A stretch of 64,000 nucleotides of DNA. Origin: Celeribacter indicus (lineage in GTDB: Bacteria; Pseudomonadota; Alphaproteobacteria; Rhodobacterales; Rhodobacteraceae). Below the pieces are notes generated by a model. The model saw only the letters and a program-made list of their open reading frames with translations, was not told the origin of the DNA and made no database searches. This document shows, one piece after another, positions 14,857-23,285 of the stretch (within the stretch, counting starts at the first letter, position 1; each line of letters opens with the position of its first letter). The position numbers and the translations under genes were made by a program. The stretch lies in NCBI RefSeq assembly GCF_000819565.1, contig NZ_CP004393.1, positions 3,100,001 through 3,164,000 on the forward strand. Direction: 5' to 3'.

Positions 14857-14897
14857 CACAGGCACTGCGGGGCGGAAGACGGCACCGGCAGGAGGGC

Positions 14898-15578
14898 TCA
14901 GCACCCTGTCCGGCAGAGCACCGCACCGGCGGTGCGGGCGAGGATCCGCAGGTCGGTTCCGAAGGACAGGCCGTGGAAATAGACCGCATCCATCCGCACG
15001 CGCTCCGCATAGGAGACGTCGTTGCGGCCGGAGACCTGCCAGAGACCGGTCACGCCGGGGCGCAGGGCGATATAGACCCAGGCCTGGGCGCCATACCGCT
15101 CGAGTTCGGATTCCGTGACCGGGCGCGGGCCGATGAGGCTCATCTCGCCGCGCAGCACGTTCCAGATCTGCGGCAGTTCGTCGAGGCTCGTCTTGCGCAG
15201 GAAATCACCGAGCGGGGTGATGCGCGGATCGTTGCGCAGCTTGCGGTCGCGCTCCCATTCGGCGCGGGCGACGGGATCGCTGGAAAGCAGATGATCGAGG
15301 CGCTCCTGCGCGTCGACCACCATGGTGCGGATCTTCCAGCAGGTGAAGGACCTTCCGTCCCGCCCGACACGGGCGTGTCCGAAGAAGCCCGGCCCGCCCT
15401 CGAGACGCGCCGCGAGGTAAAGCGCGGCGATCACCGGGGCGAGGATGGGGAGAAGGAGAAGCGACATCAGAATGTCGAAGCTGCGTTTCAGAGAGCCTGC
15501 ATAGACGGCTGTAGGGGTTCGGCACTCTGTCGCGGCGCGCTCAATGGTACTCGTACTTTGGGAACTGGTATTCGGCAT
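14898..15578 (-). CDS. Undecaprenyl-phosphate sugar-phosphate transferase, ExoY-like
   Basis: Bacterial sugar transferase family: moves galactose- or glucose-1-phosphate from UDP-sugar to undecaprenyl phosphate, the priming step for an exopolysaccharide repeat unit. The 226-residue product is the short ExoY-type (one N-terminal membrane segment, about 34-56) and lacks the four-helix region of WbaP/WbaJ. Conserved elements are KIRTMV (82-87), DELPQIWN (133-140), RGEMSLIGPRP (143-153) and RPGVTGLWQVSGR (173-185). AGGAG lies 12 bases before the ATG. Nearest relative by motif is ExoY of succinoglycan synthesis; exact sugar is inferred only. Confidence 0.9.
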   Translation of the reverse strand: MPNTSSQSTSTIERAATECRTPTAVYAGSLKRSFDILMSLLLLPILAPVIAALYLAARLEGGPGFFGHARVGRDGRSFTCWKIRTMVVDAQERLDHLLSSDPVARAEWERDRKLRNDPRITPLGDFLRKTSLDELPQIWNVLRGEMSLIGPRPVTESELERYGAQAWVYIALRPGVTGLWQVSGRNDVSYAERVRMDAVYFHGLSFGTDLRILARTAGAVLCRTGC

Positions 15579-15943
15579 GGATTTTGTCCACTCCTGAGGC
15601 GTTGCGATACTCGTATAACGTCACAGCGAAGTAACCCTTCGTTCTGGTTGAGAAAACCTGCGACGCAGTCCGATTCCTTGACGACGCAGGCGAATTCTTT
15701 CTTTAACAATAGGGGCGCGTGCACTGCCGTGCCCCATGCACTGCCTGACAAGACCATAGGATGTCCTCATTTGATCGGCCAGAAAAACCCGCACTCGGCC
15801 ATAATCCCGCCACAGTTCCGCCAACTCGGGTTTTCGAGCGGATTTTCAGCGGCTTACCACGGGGAATTCGGCGAAAACCTACCGAGAGAAATCTCCCGTT
15901 TCGCAAAAAACCGCCGAGGCGATCTGCTTGCATTCTGCGCGGC

Positions 15944-15960
15944 TGCCTCATTTTTGGACC
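15944..15960. promoter_or_regulatory. EPS-locus element, copy 1
   Basis: TGCCTCATTTTTGGACC. Matches the copy at 22147 in 13 of 17 positions, with the first 11 identical. It is 366 bases upstream of the exoY-like start (minus strand) and about 540 upstream of the small membrane gene (plus strand). Inferred regulatory site, see findings. Confidence 0.35.
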
Positions 15961-15989
15961 GGCTGTCAACGAATCGGACGGCACTGTCA

Positions 15990-16044
15990 CGGCAAAAGCC
16001 GGGGTGCGGGAGGGCCGAGGCCATGCCATCGCCGGCTTTTGCCG
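15990..16044. repeat. Perfect 13-bp inverted repeat with 29-base loop
   Basis: CGGCAAAAGCCGG (15990-16002) and CCGGCTTTTGCCG (16032-16044) are exact reverse complements. The loop contains a small GGCC-GA-GGCC hairpin (16013-16022), so RNA from either strand could fold into a two-tier stem. No T-tract follows on either strand, so an ordinary terminator is not supported. Confidence 0.7.
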
Positions 16045-16105
16045 ACTCACTTTCGCGTGTAATCCGGCGGCATCCGGCTCCCTTGGGCGCTCCGGGAGGC
16101 CGTCC

Positions 16106-16124
16106 CGGCACGGATTTCGTGCCG
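16106..16124. repeat. 7-bp stem hairpin
   Basis: CGGCACG (16106-16112), loop GATTT, CGTGCCG (16118-16124), 61 bases beyond the 13-bp inverted repeat in the same non-coding region. No T-tract. Confidence 0.55.
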
Positions 16125-16497
16125 CGACGCGAAGTCATGCCCCACGCTCGGATATTTCCCCTTTCCCCCATTCGCGTTTTGCGCGAAACTCTGCGCAACC
16201 GGAAGGCGAGTAAGCCGAATGTCTCCGATCCTGGTCCGGCCGGCGGGAAAGGACGGTCGCACGAGTCTATGCCAATATGGACGGAACTTCGGAACCCAAT
16301 CTCGCCCCCGCGCGTTCGCTCCAGAGGCAGGACGCGCCCGCAACCGTCCCGGCGTCCGCCAGCGGAAACCCGCCGCCCAGCCCGCGCCTGGACCCAATCC
16401 GCAAAATACCCTCCGCACCCGCACCCTGCCCCGGTGCTGAAAATGCAAAGCTAGAACAGTGACCCCGACCCGCAGACCGACAGAAAGGTCCGACCTC

Positions 16498-16746
16498 GTG
16501 AAAACCGAAACGCTCAAGGGCCGGCACGCCGAAAAGGATCGCCGCCAGAAGGCGACTCCCCGGAAGCGGCCCTATTCCGCGAAGGGCGCGGCGCTGCTGT
16601 CGGTGCCGTTCGCGCTGGCGTTCACGGTTCTGGCGATCATCGGTCTGGATCTGTCCTGGTGGTGGGCGATTCCGCTCTACGGGCTCATCGGCGCCGGGCT
16701 GCTCCTGCTCTTTCTCGCCGGCAGCCTCCTCGCCTCGCGGGACTGA
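16498..16746 (+). CDS. Small membrane protein of unknown function
   Basis: 82 residues starting at GTG 16498, chosen because AGAAAGG lies 9 bases upstream; an in-frame GTG at 16459 lacks such a site. The first 30 residues are strongly basic (Lys/Arg-rich, KGRHAEKDRRQK). Two hydrophobic segments follow, ALLSVPFALAFTVLAIIGL and WWAIPLYGLIGAGLLLLFLAGSLL, and the protein ends shortly after. An N-in, two-helix hairpin in the inner membrane is likely. It sits at the edge of the polysaccharide locus and is followed 39 bases later by a copy of the EPS-locus element. I do not recognise the family. Confidence 0.6.
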   Translation: MKTETLKGRHAEKDRRQKATPRKRPYSAKGAALLSVPFALAFTVLAIIGLDLSWWWAIPLYGLIGAGLLLLFLAGSLLASRD

Positions 16747-16785
16747 CGGTCCGCCGACCGTGCGGGGAGGCGCCGCCGGTCTGCC

Positions 16786-16802
16786 TGCCCAATTTTAAGG
16801 CA
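16786..16802. promoter_or_regulatory. EPS-locus element, copy 2 (best dyad)
   Basis: TGCCCAATTTTAAGGCA, with exact TGCC/GGCA arms, in the 261-base gap (16747-17007) before the flippase gene, 205 bases upstream of its ATG. Apart from this element, nothing else was recognised in that gap. Confidence 0.4.
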
Positions 16803-17007
16803 ATCTGCGCCATGCCGCCGGATCGTCCCCCTCTGGCCGCGCCGATTCTGCGCCGGTGAGCAGGGAGCCGCTTGCGGGGACGGCCATTTCCCGCGCAACA
16901 ATGTCAGGACGGAGGCGAGTCTCGGGCCTCCTCTGTGAAGGCGTTGTGTAGATGATGAGTAACGGTTCCCGCCCCGGTGCGCGGCATGACGTGCAGGGGC
17001 GCAGGCG

Positions 17008-18474
17008 ATGACCACGCCCATGCCCCCCTCCTCCGGCCTCAGGGGCTTTCTGGTCAGCATCGGCTCGCTGATCTCCGCACGCGCCTTCGTGGCGGTGTCC
17101 CAGCTCATGGTGCTGCCGATCCTCGCGCGGCAGATCACGGTCGAGGAATTCGGCCTCATGGGCCTTGCGATGACCGTGGTGATCTTTGCCAATACGCTCT
17201 CCGACGGGGGGCTGGGCCGGTCGCTCATCCGCACCCGCGATGCCGATATCGTCGAATGGTCCTCGGTCTCGTGGGTCATGGTCGGGGTCGGGCTCGCCTT
17301 CACCCTGCTGATCTGCGCGATCTCGCCGCTGGCGGCGCGCTATTTCGACAGTCCCGCCATCGTGCCGATCCTTCTCGTGATGTCGGTCGTGCCGCTGCTT
17401 CAGGCTGTCGCCGCCGCCCCCAATGCCGAGATCGAGCGGCGCGAACATTATGCCGGCATCGCCCGGATCGAGGTCGCCTCGACCCTCGCGGGCCTGGCGG
17501 CCGCGGTGATCGGGGCGCTGGCGGGGTTCGGGATCTGGGCGCTGGTCGCCCAGCAGATCCTCCTTGCCGGCGTGCGCACCGCGGGCACGCTCTGGATGTC
17601 GCAGTTCCGGCCCGTCCTTGCCTTCTCCACCGCCTCCCTGCGCCCGCACCTGATCTATGCGCGCGACACCATCGCCGCCTCGGTGGTCACGGTGGCGCGC
17701 GACCAGTTGCCGATCGTGATGATCTCCCGCGTGCTCGGGCAGATCCCGCTGGGCTATTTCACGATGAGCGCGCGATTCACCCGCCTGCCGCAATTCGGCC
17801 TGGCGGGCCCCATGGCCTCCGTCGTCTACGTGCGGATGTCGAAGGCGCAGCATTCGCCGGAGAAGCTGCGCGATCTCTACTATGCCTCGATGCGCCTGCT
17901 CTCCGCCCTGCTCATCCCGACCTGCGCGGTGATCGCGGTGGCGAGCCAGCCGATCTTCGCCACGTTTCTCTCCCCCGAATGGAAACCGACCGCGCCGGTC
18001 TTCGTGCTCTCGGTGGGCGGGATCGTCCTCGAATCCATCGCGATCTACTTCCTGAACCCGCTGTTCCGCGCGATCTCCCGCACCGATCTGGTCCTGCGCC
18101 TGACGGTGGAAGGCGTGGTGCTGCGCCTCGTGCTCGTGTTCGGCGCGGTGTTCATGGGGCTCGAGGCGGTGGCGGCCTCGCTCACGATCTGGGCGCTCAT
18201 CATGGTGCCGCGCAACTGGCAGATCGGCGCGCGCCATGTGCCGATCACCTTCGCGGGCTGTCTGGCTACCTTCGTGCCCTCGCTGATCTCCGCGGGGATC
18301 TTCAGCGGTGCCTATCTGACGCTCAACACCCTCTGGCAGATCTCCGACGCGATGAACATGGGGCTGGCGACCGTGCTCGGGCTGTCGGGCGTCGGGCTCA
18401 CGCTGCTGATCGACCACCAGCGCACCCGCGCGGCGCTCGGCGCGTTCCGGGCGGAGCCTGCGCCCGCGGAATGA
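17008..18474 (+). CDS. Oligosaccharide flippase / polysaccharide transporter (MOP superfamily)
   Basis: A 488-residue polytopic protein with about 12-14 hydrophobic segments, starting SLISARAFVAVSQLMVLPILARQITVEEFG-type as in the Wzx/TuaB/ExoT branch of the polysaccharide biosynthesis family. It should flip the lipid-linked repeat unit across the inner membrane to the periplasm, where the ExoQ-like polymerase (31794-33044) would use it. The ATG follows a purine-rich CAGGGGCGCAGGCG. Cytoplasmic tail ends EPAPAE. It is a single-gene unit in its direction, opposed by a leftward glycosyltransferase 22 bases downstream. ExoT-like role is inference from family and context. Confidence 0.88.
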   Translation: MTTPMPPSSGLRGFLVSIGSLISARAFVAVSQLMVLPILARQITVEEFGLMGLAMTVVIFANTLSDGGLGRSLIRTRDADIVEWSSVSWVMVGVGLAFTLLICAISPLAARYFDSPAIVPILLVMSVVPLLQAVAAAPNAEIERREHYAGIARIEVASTLAGLAAAVIGALAGFGIWALVAQQILLAGVRTAGTLWMSQFRPVLAFSTASLRPHLIYARDTIAASVVTVARDQLPIVMISRVLGQIPLGYFTMSARFTRLPQFGLAGPMASVVYVRMSKAQHSPEKLRDLYYASMRLLSALLIPTCAVIAVASQPIFATFLSPEWKPTAPVFVLSVGGIVLESIAIYFLNPLFRAISRTDLVLRLTVEGVVLRLVLVFGAVFMGLEAVAASLTIWALIMVPRNWQIGARHVPITFAGCLATFVPSLISAGIFSGAYLTLNTLWQISDAMNMGLATVLGLSGVGLTLLIDHQRTRAALGAFRAEPAPAE

Positions 18475-18496
18475 GGCGCGGCCGGCGCGCGCGGGC

Positions 18497-19651
18497 TCAG
18501 ACCGGGGTCGCGGCCCGGCTCCGCCGCATCAGCCCCAGAACCTTGCGCAGCACCACATGCGGCCGCTGCGCCCGCGGCCCGACGTCGAACGCCCGCCCGC
18601 GCCCGGCTTCGAGCCGCGCGAGCCGGCCGGCGACGGAGGCGGCACTGTAGCGCAGGCGCACCACCTCGCGCACCCGCTCGGCCCGTGCCCGCGTCGCCAG
18701 CGGCGCGGCGCGCAGCCGCTCCATCAGCGCCGGCGCCTCCGCCGGGCGACAGTAATAGGCGAGAGGACCGAAAGTCGGCTGCATCCGCCGGTCGAGCACG
18801 CAGGGCCGTGCCATCAGCATCGCCTCCGCGACCGTGCGGCCGAAGGCCTCCACCCAGCGGGCGTGATGGAAGAAGGCGAAGACGTCGAGACTGTCGAGGA
18901 ACTGCGGCACCGGCTCCTCGCCGAAGCCGACCACCTCGAACGGCGTCAGGTCGACGCCCAGCGCGGCAAGATCCCGCTCCGGCACCCCCATGAGCCGCGT
19001 CCGCCAGTCCGGTCCCGGCGTGAGCGGGGCGACCACGTCCTCGGGGCGGTCCGGCCATTTCAGCGCATCGGGGCGGCCGTGGCGTCCGACCACCGGCACC
19101 GCGTCCGAGAAGACCGGGCGCCGGGGTGTCCAGCTCTCGACGTCGAAGACGTTGATCCAGTTTTCGGCGGTCAGACGGATGAGCGGCGCGAAGGAGGCGA
19201 GCTGCTGGCGCACGACACCGGAGACGGGCGCGAAGACCGGGGTCACGCCGAACTGCCGGCGGATCACCCCCGCCGTCCCCACGGGATTGTATTCGAGCGA
19301 TCCGTCCCCCCGGAAACAGGGATGATGCGCGACGAGCACGGCGGTCCCGGCGCGGAGGTCGAGCCCTTCGCGCAGGCCGGCGCGGAAGGCCATGGGATGA
19401 TGGAAGAAGGCGCTCTGCGCCCGCACGCTCTGCCCGTCGGGCACCGGCACGACCCCGGCGTCGAACAGGGCGAGCACCGCGGGATTGGGCGGCTCCCCGG
19501 AGCGGGCGAAGAACCCGGAGTCGACGGCCATGAGCCCCACCCGCAGGTCGAGCGCGCGGAAGGCGGCGACATCGGCCAGAAGCGCGGCCGAGGTGCCGCC
19601 GGTAAACCGCGGGTCGGAGACGAGCAGGATATCGAGATCGACCATGGCCAT
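18497..19651 (-). CDS. Glycosyltransferase (GT-B fold, GT4-like)
   Basis: 384 residues. The N terminus LDILLVSDPRFTGGTSAALLADV is of the GT-B Rossmann type, with a Gly-rich loop, and the C-terminal half carries EAFGRTVAEAMLMARPCVL, the E-x7-E nucleotide-sugar signature of GT4-type enzymes. ATG at 19651 has GAAGGG six bases upstream; a second ATG two codons later is possible. It presumably adds one sugar of the exopolysaccharide repeat unit at the cytoplasmic face of the inner membrane. Sugar and linkage cannot be told. Separated by 263 bases from the next gene upstream in the same direction, so it may have its own promoter. Confidence 0.82.
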   Translation of the reverse strand: MAMVDLDILLVSDPRFTGGTSAALLADVAAFRALDLRVGLMAVDSGFFARSGEPPNPAVLALFDAGVVPVPDGQSVRAQSAFFHHPMAFRAGLREGLDLRAGTAVLVAHHPCFRGDGSLEYNPVGTAGVIRRQFGVTPVFAPVSGVVRQQLASFAPLIRLTAENWINVFDVESWTPRRPVFSDAVPVVGRHGRPDALKWPDRPEDVVAPLTPGPDWRTRLMGVPERDLAALGVDLTPFEVVGFGEEPVPQFLDSLDVFAFFHHARWVEAFGRTVAEAMLMARPCVLDRRMQPTFGPLAYYCRPAEAPALMERLRAAPLATRARAERVREVVRLRYSAASVAGRLARLEAGRGRAFDVGPRAQRPHVVLRKVLGLMRRSRAATPV

Positions 19652-19701
19652 GCGCTACCCTTCGAAACCTGGCCGGACCGCGGAAAGCTCGTCGGCGCGG
19701 C

Positions 19702-19735
19702 CGGACGGGCGGCGGGTGAGGCAGGCGCCCGTCCG
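19702..19735. repeat. 10-bp inverted repeat between two glycosyltransferase genes
   Basis: CGGACGGGCG (19702-19711) and CGCCCGTCCG (19726-19735), 14 bases apart, in the 263-base gap 19652-19914. It lies about 180 bases past the stop of the upstream minus-strand gene and lacks a T-tract. A weak terminator or a chance GC-rich stem. No gene was supported in this gap. Confidence 0.45.
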
Positions 19736-19914
19736 CGGCCCCGGCCCCGGCGCAGGGAGGCGCCCTGTGGCCAGTCCCCGCGGGCGGAGGCGGCGGACCC
19801 CGGGGCAACGGGACGTCGCCGCCGCCCTCTCGCCGTGGCGCGTCGCCGGATCCTTGTCGAGCGGAATGTCCATTTTCACAACCTGCCCTTTCGCGCGGAA
19901 TGCGGGCCGTCCGG

Positions 19915-20931
19915 TCACGGTCGACCGTCGTCGAGCGTTCCGAAAAGCTCCAGATATCGTCCCGCGCCCTTCTCGAGCGACAGGCAGTCGCAGACATAGT
20001 CGCGCGGCCGGTAGGTTCCGCGGCCGACCTGCTCCCAAAACCTGTCGAAGGCTTCCGTCATCTCGGGTTTCCTGAACCTGAGCCCGCAGCGCGCGTCGAA
20101 ATAGGGGACCGAGGAGACCACGAGCCCCTCCGGCGCGACCTCCCGGTCATGGGGGGAGACGAGCTGCCCGTCGTCCCAGGCAAAGACCGGAACGCCGGAG
20201 GCCATCGCCTCCTGATAGGCGAGCCCCTGGGTTTCGTGTTCGCACAGGAAGGCGAGCGCGCGTGCCCGGCGCAGCGCGTCGCGGAACTGTGCGAGATGGT
20301 GGAAGCCGTAGCGCAGCACGACATAGCTCAGCCCCCGCGCCTCCAGATGCGCGAGCAGCGGCGTCAGCAGATCCGCCTCCCGCGCCTCGCGATACCAGCG
20401 GATCTTGTCGTAGACGATGACGTCGATATCCTTCGGATGATGCGACTGGTCGGCCCATTTCTCCGTGTCGATGGCGACGAACATCGGCTTGACGATATCG
20501 CCCAGCACCGGGCGCCAGATGTCGCAGTACCATTCGCAGGGCTGGGTCACGATCTTCAGGTGACAGGCCTCCACCACCGGCGGCGTGTCGAGCGGATCGG
20601 GAACTTCGCCGGGCCCGAACATCGCCGGGTTGGGCAGGCGCACCTTGTCGAAGACGGTGTGAAAGCCGGTGATGCCGACCGGCATGGACGGATTGGCGCG
20701 CGCATAGGCGAAATCGTTCACCCGCACCTCGATCCCCGCCACCTCGAGGCTGCGCCGGAGGTTGAGGAAAGCGGTGTAGAAGCCTGTATAGGGCTGAAGA
20801 TTGCGGATCCGCCGCGACGTCTGGCGCAGCACGCCGCGCAGGTCCGACCGGAGCCGCCCGAAGCGCCCGTCATTCGCCTGCGCCTCGTATCCGTCATAGA
20901 AGAGCGCGACGGTGCGCGGCGCGGATCTCAT
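19915..20931 (-). CDS. Glycosyltransferase (GT-B, group-1-like)
   Basis: 338 residues, starting at the ATG at 20931 that overlaps the upstream gene's stop as ATGA; the longer open frame upstream is the shadow of that gene. The N terminus RTVALFYDGYEAQ and a later VVLRYGFHHLAQFRDALRRARALAFLCEHETQGLAYQEAMASGVPVFAWD region match the E-x7-E acceptor/donor module of group-1 transferases. There is no signal peptide; it should be cytoplasmic or membrane-associated. Coupled to the ExoM-like gene, so probably the same repeat unit pathway. Exact reaction unknown. Confidence 0.82.
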   Translation of the reverse strand: MRSAPRTVALFYDGYEAQANDGRFGRLRSDLRGVLRQTSRRIRNLQPYTGFYTAFLNLRRSLEVAGIEVRVNDFAYARANPSMPVGITGFHTVFDKVRLPNPAMFGPGEVPDPLDTPPVVEACHLKIVTQPCEWYCDIWRPVLGDIVKPMFVAIDTEKWADQSHHPKDIDVIVYDKIRWYREAREADLLTPLLAHLEARGLSYVVLRYGFHHLAQFRDALRRARALAFLCEHETQGLAYQEAMASGVPVFAWDDGQLVSPHDREVAPEGLVVSSVPYFDARCGLRFRKPEMTEAFDRFWEQVGRGTYRPRDYVCDCLSLEKGAGRYLELFGTLDDGRP

Positions 20932-21893
20932 GTTTCCGCTCCGCCGTAATGCGCCCTCCGGGGCGGGCGCAGGGCGCCATGGGCGACCCCGGCGTGAAAG
21001 ATCGCGCGCGACAGCCAGAAGAGGCGGCGCCTTTCGCGGAAGGCGGCGAGGAGCGCCCGCGCAAGGCAAAAGGCCACCTTCGCCGCCGAGCGCAGCGCCA
21101 GTTCCGCGCGGTCGAGGGGGGAGACACGGAGCCCCGCGCTCATCACGCAATGGCCGTAGTTCTGCCCGGTCGCGTAGCGGCGGCGCAGCACCCATTCCGT
21201 CGAGAGGCGCGCCTGCGCCACCGGCTCGCGCACCACCGCCTCCATGGCGATGCCCATGCGCACCCCGGCGCGGTGCAGGCGAAAGAAGAAATCCGTGTCC
21301 TCGCCGCCGGTGCGCCCGAATTCCTCGCCGAACCGGGCCTCGCGCACCCGTCGCGATCGGCGGTCCAGAAGGACGTTGCAGCTGTAGCCCGTCTCCACCA
21401 CGCCGCCGCGCGACAGCGGGATGTTGGAATGCACGTCGTTGGCGACCATCCAGTCCGGCGTGCCCTCGGGATAGACCGCATGGGAGGGGCCGAAGATCAC
21501 GTTCGCCCCGCTGGCGCGCCAGGTCTCCACGAGGCGCGCGATCCAGTCGGGCTCGGCCAGTTCGTCGTCGTCGATAAAGATCAGCGCATCGCCTCCCGCC
21601 GCTTCCAGACAGGCGTTGCGCGCGATGGAGATGTTCCGTTCCGGCGCATGCACATAGCGGATCTCGAGCCCGGTCTCCGCGGCGAGCGCCCCGATCTGCG
21701 CGCCGAGCGTCGCCTCGCCGTCGTTGTCGGCGACGATCACCTCGATCCGGTAGCCGTCGGGCAGGGTCTGGGCCGCGACGGAGCGCAGCGTCATCCCGAG
21801 CGACGGGCGACGGAAGGTGCAGATGCCGACGGAGAGAAGCACCGCCTCCTCCACGGGAAGACGCGCTTTCGTGGTTTCGACCGGAATATTCAT
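20928..21893 (-). CDS. Family 2 glycosyltransferase, ExoM-like
   Basis: 321 residues. The GT2 (GT-A) domain opens with LLSVGICTFRRPSLGMTLRSVAAQ and VIVADND, followed by RNISIARNACLEAAGG and the metal-binding IFIDDDE near 115-121, an arrangement typical of ExoM (beta-1,4-glucosyltransferase of succinoglycan). A TGGEDTDFFFRL acceptor motif lies near 195. ATG 21893 has GAGGGGTACGAG just upstream. First gene of a two-gene unit with the next GT. A copy of the EPS-locus element lies 254 bases upstream. ExoM assignment is by motif and context only. Confidence 0.85.
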   Translation of the reverse strand: MNIPVETTKARLPVEEAVLLSVGICTFRRPSLGMTLRSVAAQTLPDGYRIEVIVADNDGEATLGAQIGALAAETGLEIRYVHAPERNISIARNACLEAAGGDALIFIDDDELAEPDWIARLVETWRASGANVIFGPSHAVYPEGTPDWMVANDVHSNIPLSRGGVVETGYSCNVLLDRRSRRVREARFGEEFGRTGGEDTDFFFRLHRAGVRMGIAMEAVVREPVAQARLSTEWVLRRRYATGQNYGHCVMSAGLRVSPLDRAELALRSAAKVAFCLARALLAAFRERRRLFWLSRAIFHAGVAHGALRPPRRAHYGGAET

Positions 21894-22146
21894 GCACTCG
21901 TACCCCTCGTCTGTCCGACATCCGGGACGGTCCGGTCCGTGTCAGGCTCCTGGCCCGCCCGACCGTCCCGCGTCCCACCAATTACCATTCACCCTGGGAG
22001 GCCCCTTGCCCGACAGCGCGGGGCCCGGCATTCCGTCCGGGTGATCCGTTCCCGAACCGGCGACGACCGGCTCGACCGCAAGATACACCAGCCGCCCCGC
22101 AACCCTTAGCACTCCCTGCGAAAACGCCGAAGCGGAAAGGGCGAGC

Positions 22147-22163
22147 TGCCTCATTTTAAGGCG
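22147..22163. promoter_or_regulatory. EPS-locus element, copy 3
   Basis: TGCCTCATTTTAAGGCG, 14 of 17 identical to the copy at 16786, in the 378-base gap (21894-22271) upstream of the ExoM-like gene. The rest of that gap holds only GC-rich sequence without a supported gene. Confidence 0.4.
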
Positions 22164-22271
22164 AAAACGCGCAAGCCGCTCCGAAAGAAACAGCTTCCTC
22201 GCCCGGAAAACGGGCAGGGCTGTCACGGGCGGCACGCTGCGCCGCGGCGAGACGGGCAGCGGCCGAGCTGG

Positions 22272-23276
22272 TCAGGCCCGCGCACCGGCGAGCCGCGCCC
22301 GCCCGCGCACCAGCACCTGCTCCCAGAGGCAGGCGGCGAGATGGGCGCCCACCGCCGGCGGCGCGGCGAAACAGGCGGCCGCCTCGCGCAGGTTCCGCGC
22401 CTTCACCGCGTCGATGAGCCGGGCCCAGGAATAGCGCTTCATCGTGTCGAGCCAGAGCGCGTCCATCGCCGCCCGCGCGCCTCCGCGACACCCTCCGGCC
22501 CGGCGCAGCGCCCCGATCCGGGCGGCGAGCGCGGCAAGCTCGGCGGTTCCGTGCGATCCGCTGAGCGAACCGGGACGGACGACGGCGACATAGCCTGCCG
22601 GCGGCACGATGTCGAAACGGGCGCCGGCGAGAAGCGCCTCGGCGTAGAGCGCGAAATCCTCGCCCAGCCGCATGTCCTCGTGATACCGGAGCCCGTGACG
22701 TTCGAGGAAATCGCGCCGCATCAGGGGCTTGAGAAACCCCATCTCGCCGCGCGCGCCGTTATAGGTGGTCATGTTGCCACGGGTGAACTCCGCGAGATCG
22801 ACGGCCAGGACCGTCTCCCCCTCCCGCGGAAGTCCGAGCAGGCGGTCCCGCGGCCCCCGCTCCGCCCCTTCCACGACCTTGAAGAGATCGTCGGCCACGA
22901 AATCCGCGCCCGTTTCCCGCGCATGGGCGAGCAGCCGCGCGAGGCGGCCGGGCTCCATGTAATCGTCGCAGTCGAGCACGGTCACGAAGGTGCCGCGCGC
23001 CGATCGGAGGCCGAGGTTGCGGGCCTTCGACGGCCCGCCGTTGACGCCGGTCGTGAGGGCCCTCACGCGGTCCGGGCTCTCCGCCGCGAGCCTCAGGGCG
23101 AGCGCATGGGTCGTGTCGCGGGAGGCATCGTCGATCACGATGGCCTCCGCGCACAGGCCCACCTGCCCCAGCACCGAGGCGACGGCCCGTTCGAGCGTCG
23201 CCGCCCCGTCATAGGCCGCGATCAGGACGGAGACGTCGATCGCGGCGGCGGGCGCGGCCGGTGTGATCGGAGCCAT
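22272..23276 (-). CDS. Family 2 glycosyltransferase, ExoO-like
   Basis: 334 residues. VSVLIAAYDGAATLERAVASVLGQ, VIDDASRDTT, GGPSKARNLGLRSARG and the DxD-type VLDCDDYMEP mark the GT2 domain. The following DFVADDLFKV and the phrase GFLKPLMRRDFLERHGLRYHEDMRLGEDF are characteristic of the ExoO/ExoU side of succinoglycan glucosyltransferases. Starts 9 bases after the GH16 gene on the same strand with GAGG about 7 bases before ATG, so the two are co-transcribed. Probable cytoplasmic-face addition of a glucose residue; linkage not determinable. Confidence 0.84.
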   Translation of the reverse strand: MAPITPAAPAAAIDVSVLIAAYDGAATLERAVASVLGQVGLCAEAIVIDDASRDTTHALALRLAAESPDRVRALTTGVNGGPSKARNLGLRSARGTFVTVLDCDDYMEPGRLARLLAHARETGADFVADDLFKVVEGAERGPRDRLLGLPREGETVLAVDLAEFTRGNMTTYNGARGEMGFLKPLMRRDFLERHGLRYHEDMRLGEDFALYAEALLAGARFDIVPPAGYVAVVRPGSLSGSHGTAELAALAARIGALRRAGGCRGGARAAMDALWLDTMKRYSWARLIDAVKARNLREAAACFAAPPAVGAHLAACLWEQVLVRGRARLAGARA

Positions 23277-23285
23277 TCCCGCGCC

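Larger units (their letters stand above)
15579..16497. other. Long non-coding region with inverted repeats
   Basis: About 920 bases between the exoY-like gene (leftward) and a small membrane protein gene (rightward). Open frames here on either strand have no recognisable protein character and none has a convincing ribosome site. The region holds a perfect 13-bp inverted repeat (15990-16044), a 7-bp stem hairpin (16106-16124) and one copy of the EPS-locus element (15944-15960). Local base composition is more A+T-rich than the flanking genes near 15600-15720 and 15830-15960, as expected for promoters. No tRNA or known RNA family was recognised. Confidence 0.6.

Noticed and set aside
15579..16497. 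A mobile-element remnant
   Set aside because: No transposase fragment, target duplication or terminal repeats at the edges; the inverted repeats are internal and short.
19655..19871. 72-codon minus-strand frame in the gap between two glycosyltransferase genes, with a purine-rich stretch before its ATG
   Set aside because: Sequence after the first few residues is Arg/Pro/Gly-rich like a GC-rich shadow; no domain or hydrophobic pattern.
19915..21981. A single 688-residue protein spanning the ExoM-like and following glycosyltransferase genes
   Set aside because: The upstream half is the wrong frame of the ExoM-like gene; the real second protein starts at the ATGA overlap at 20931.
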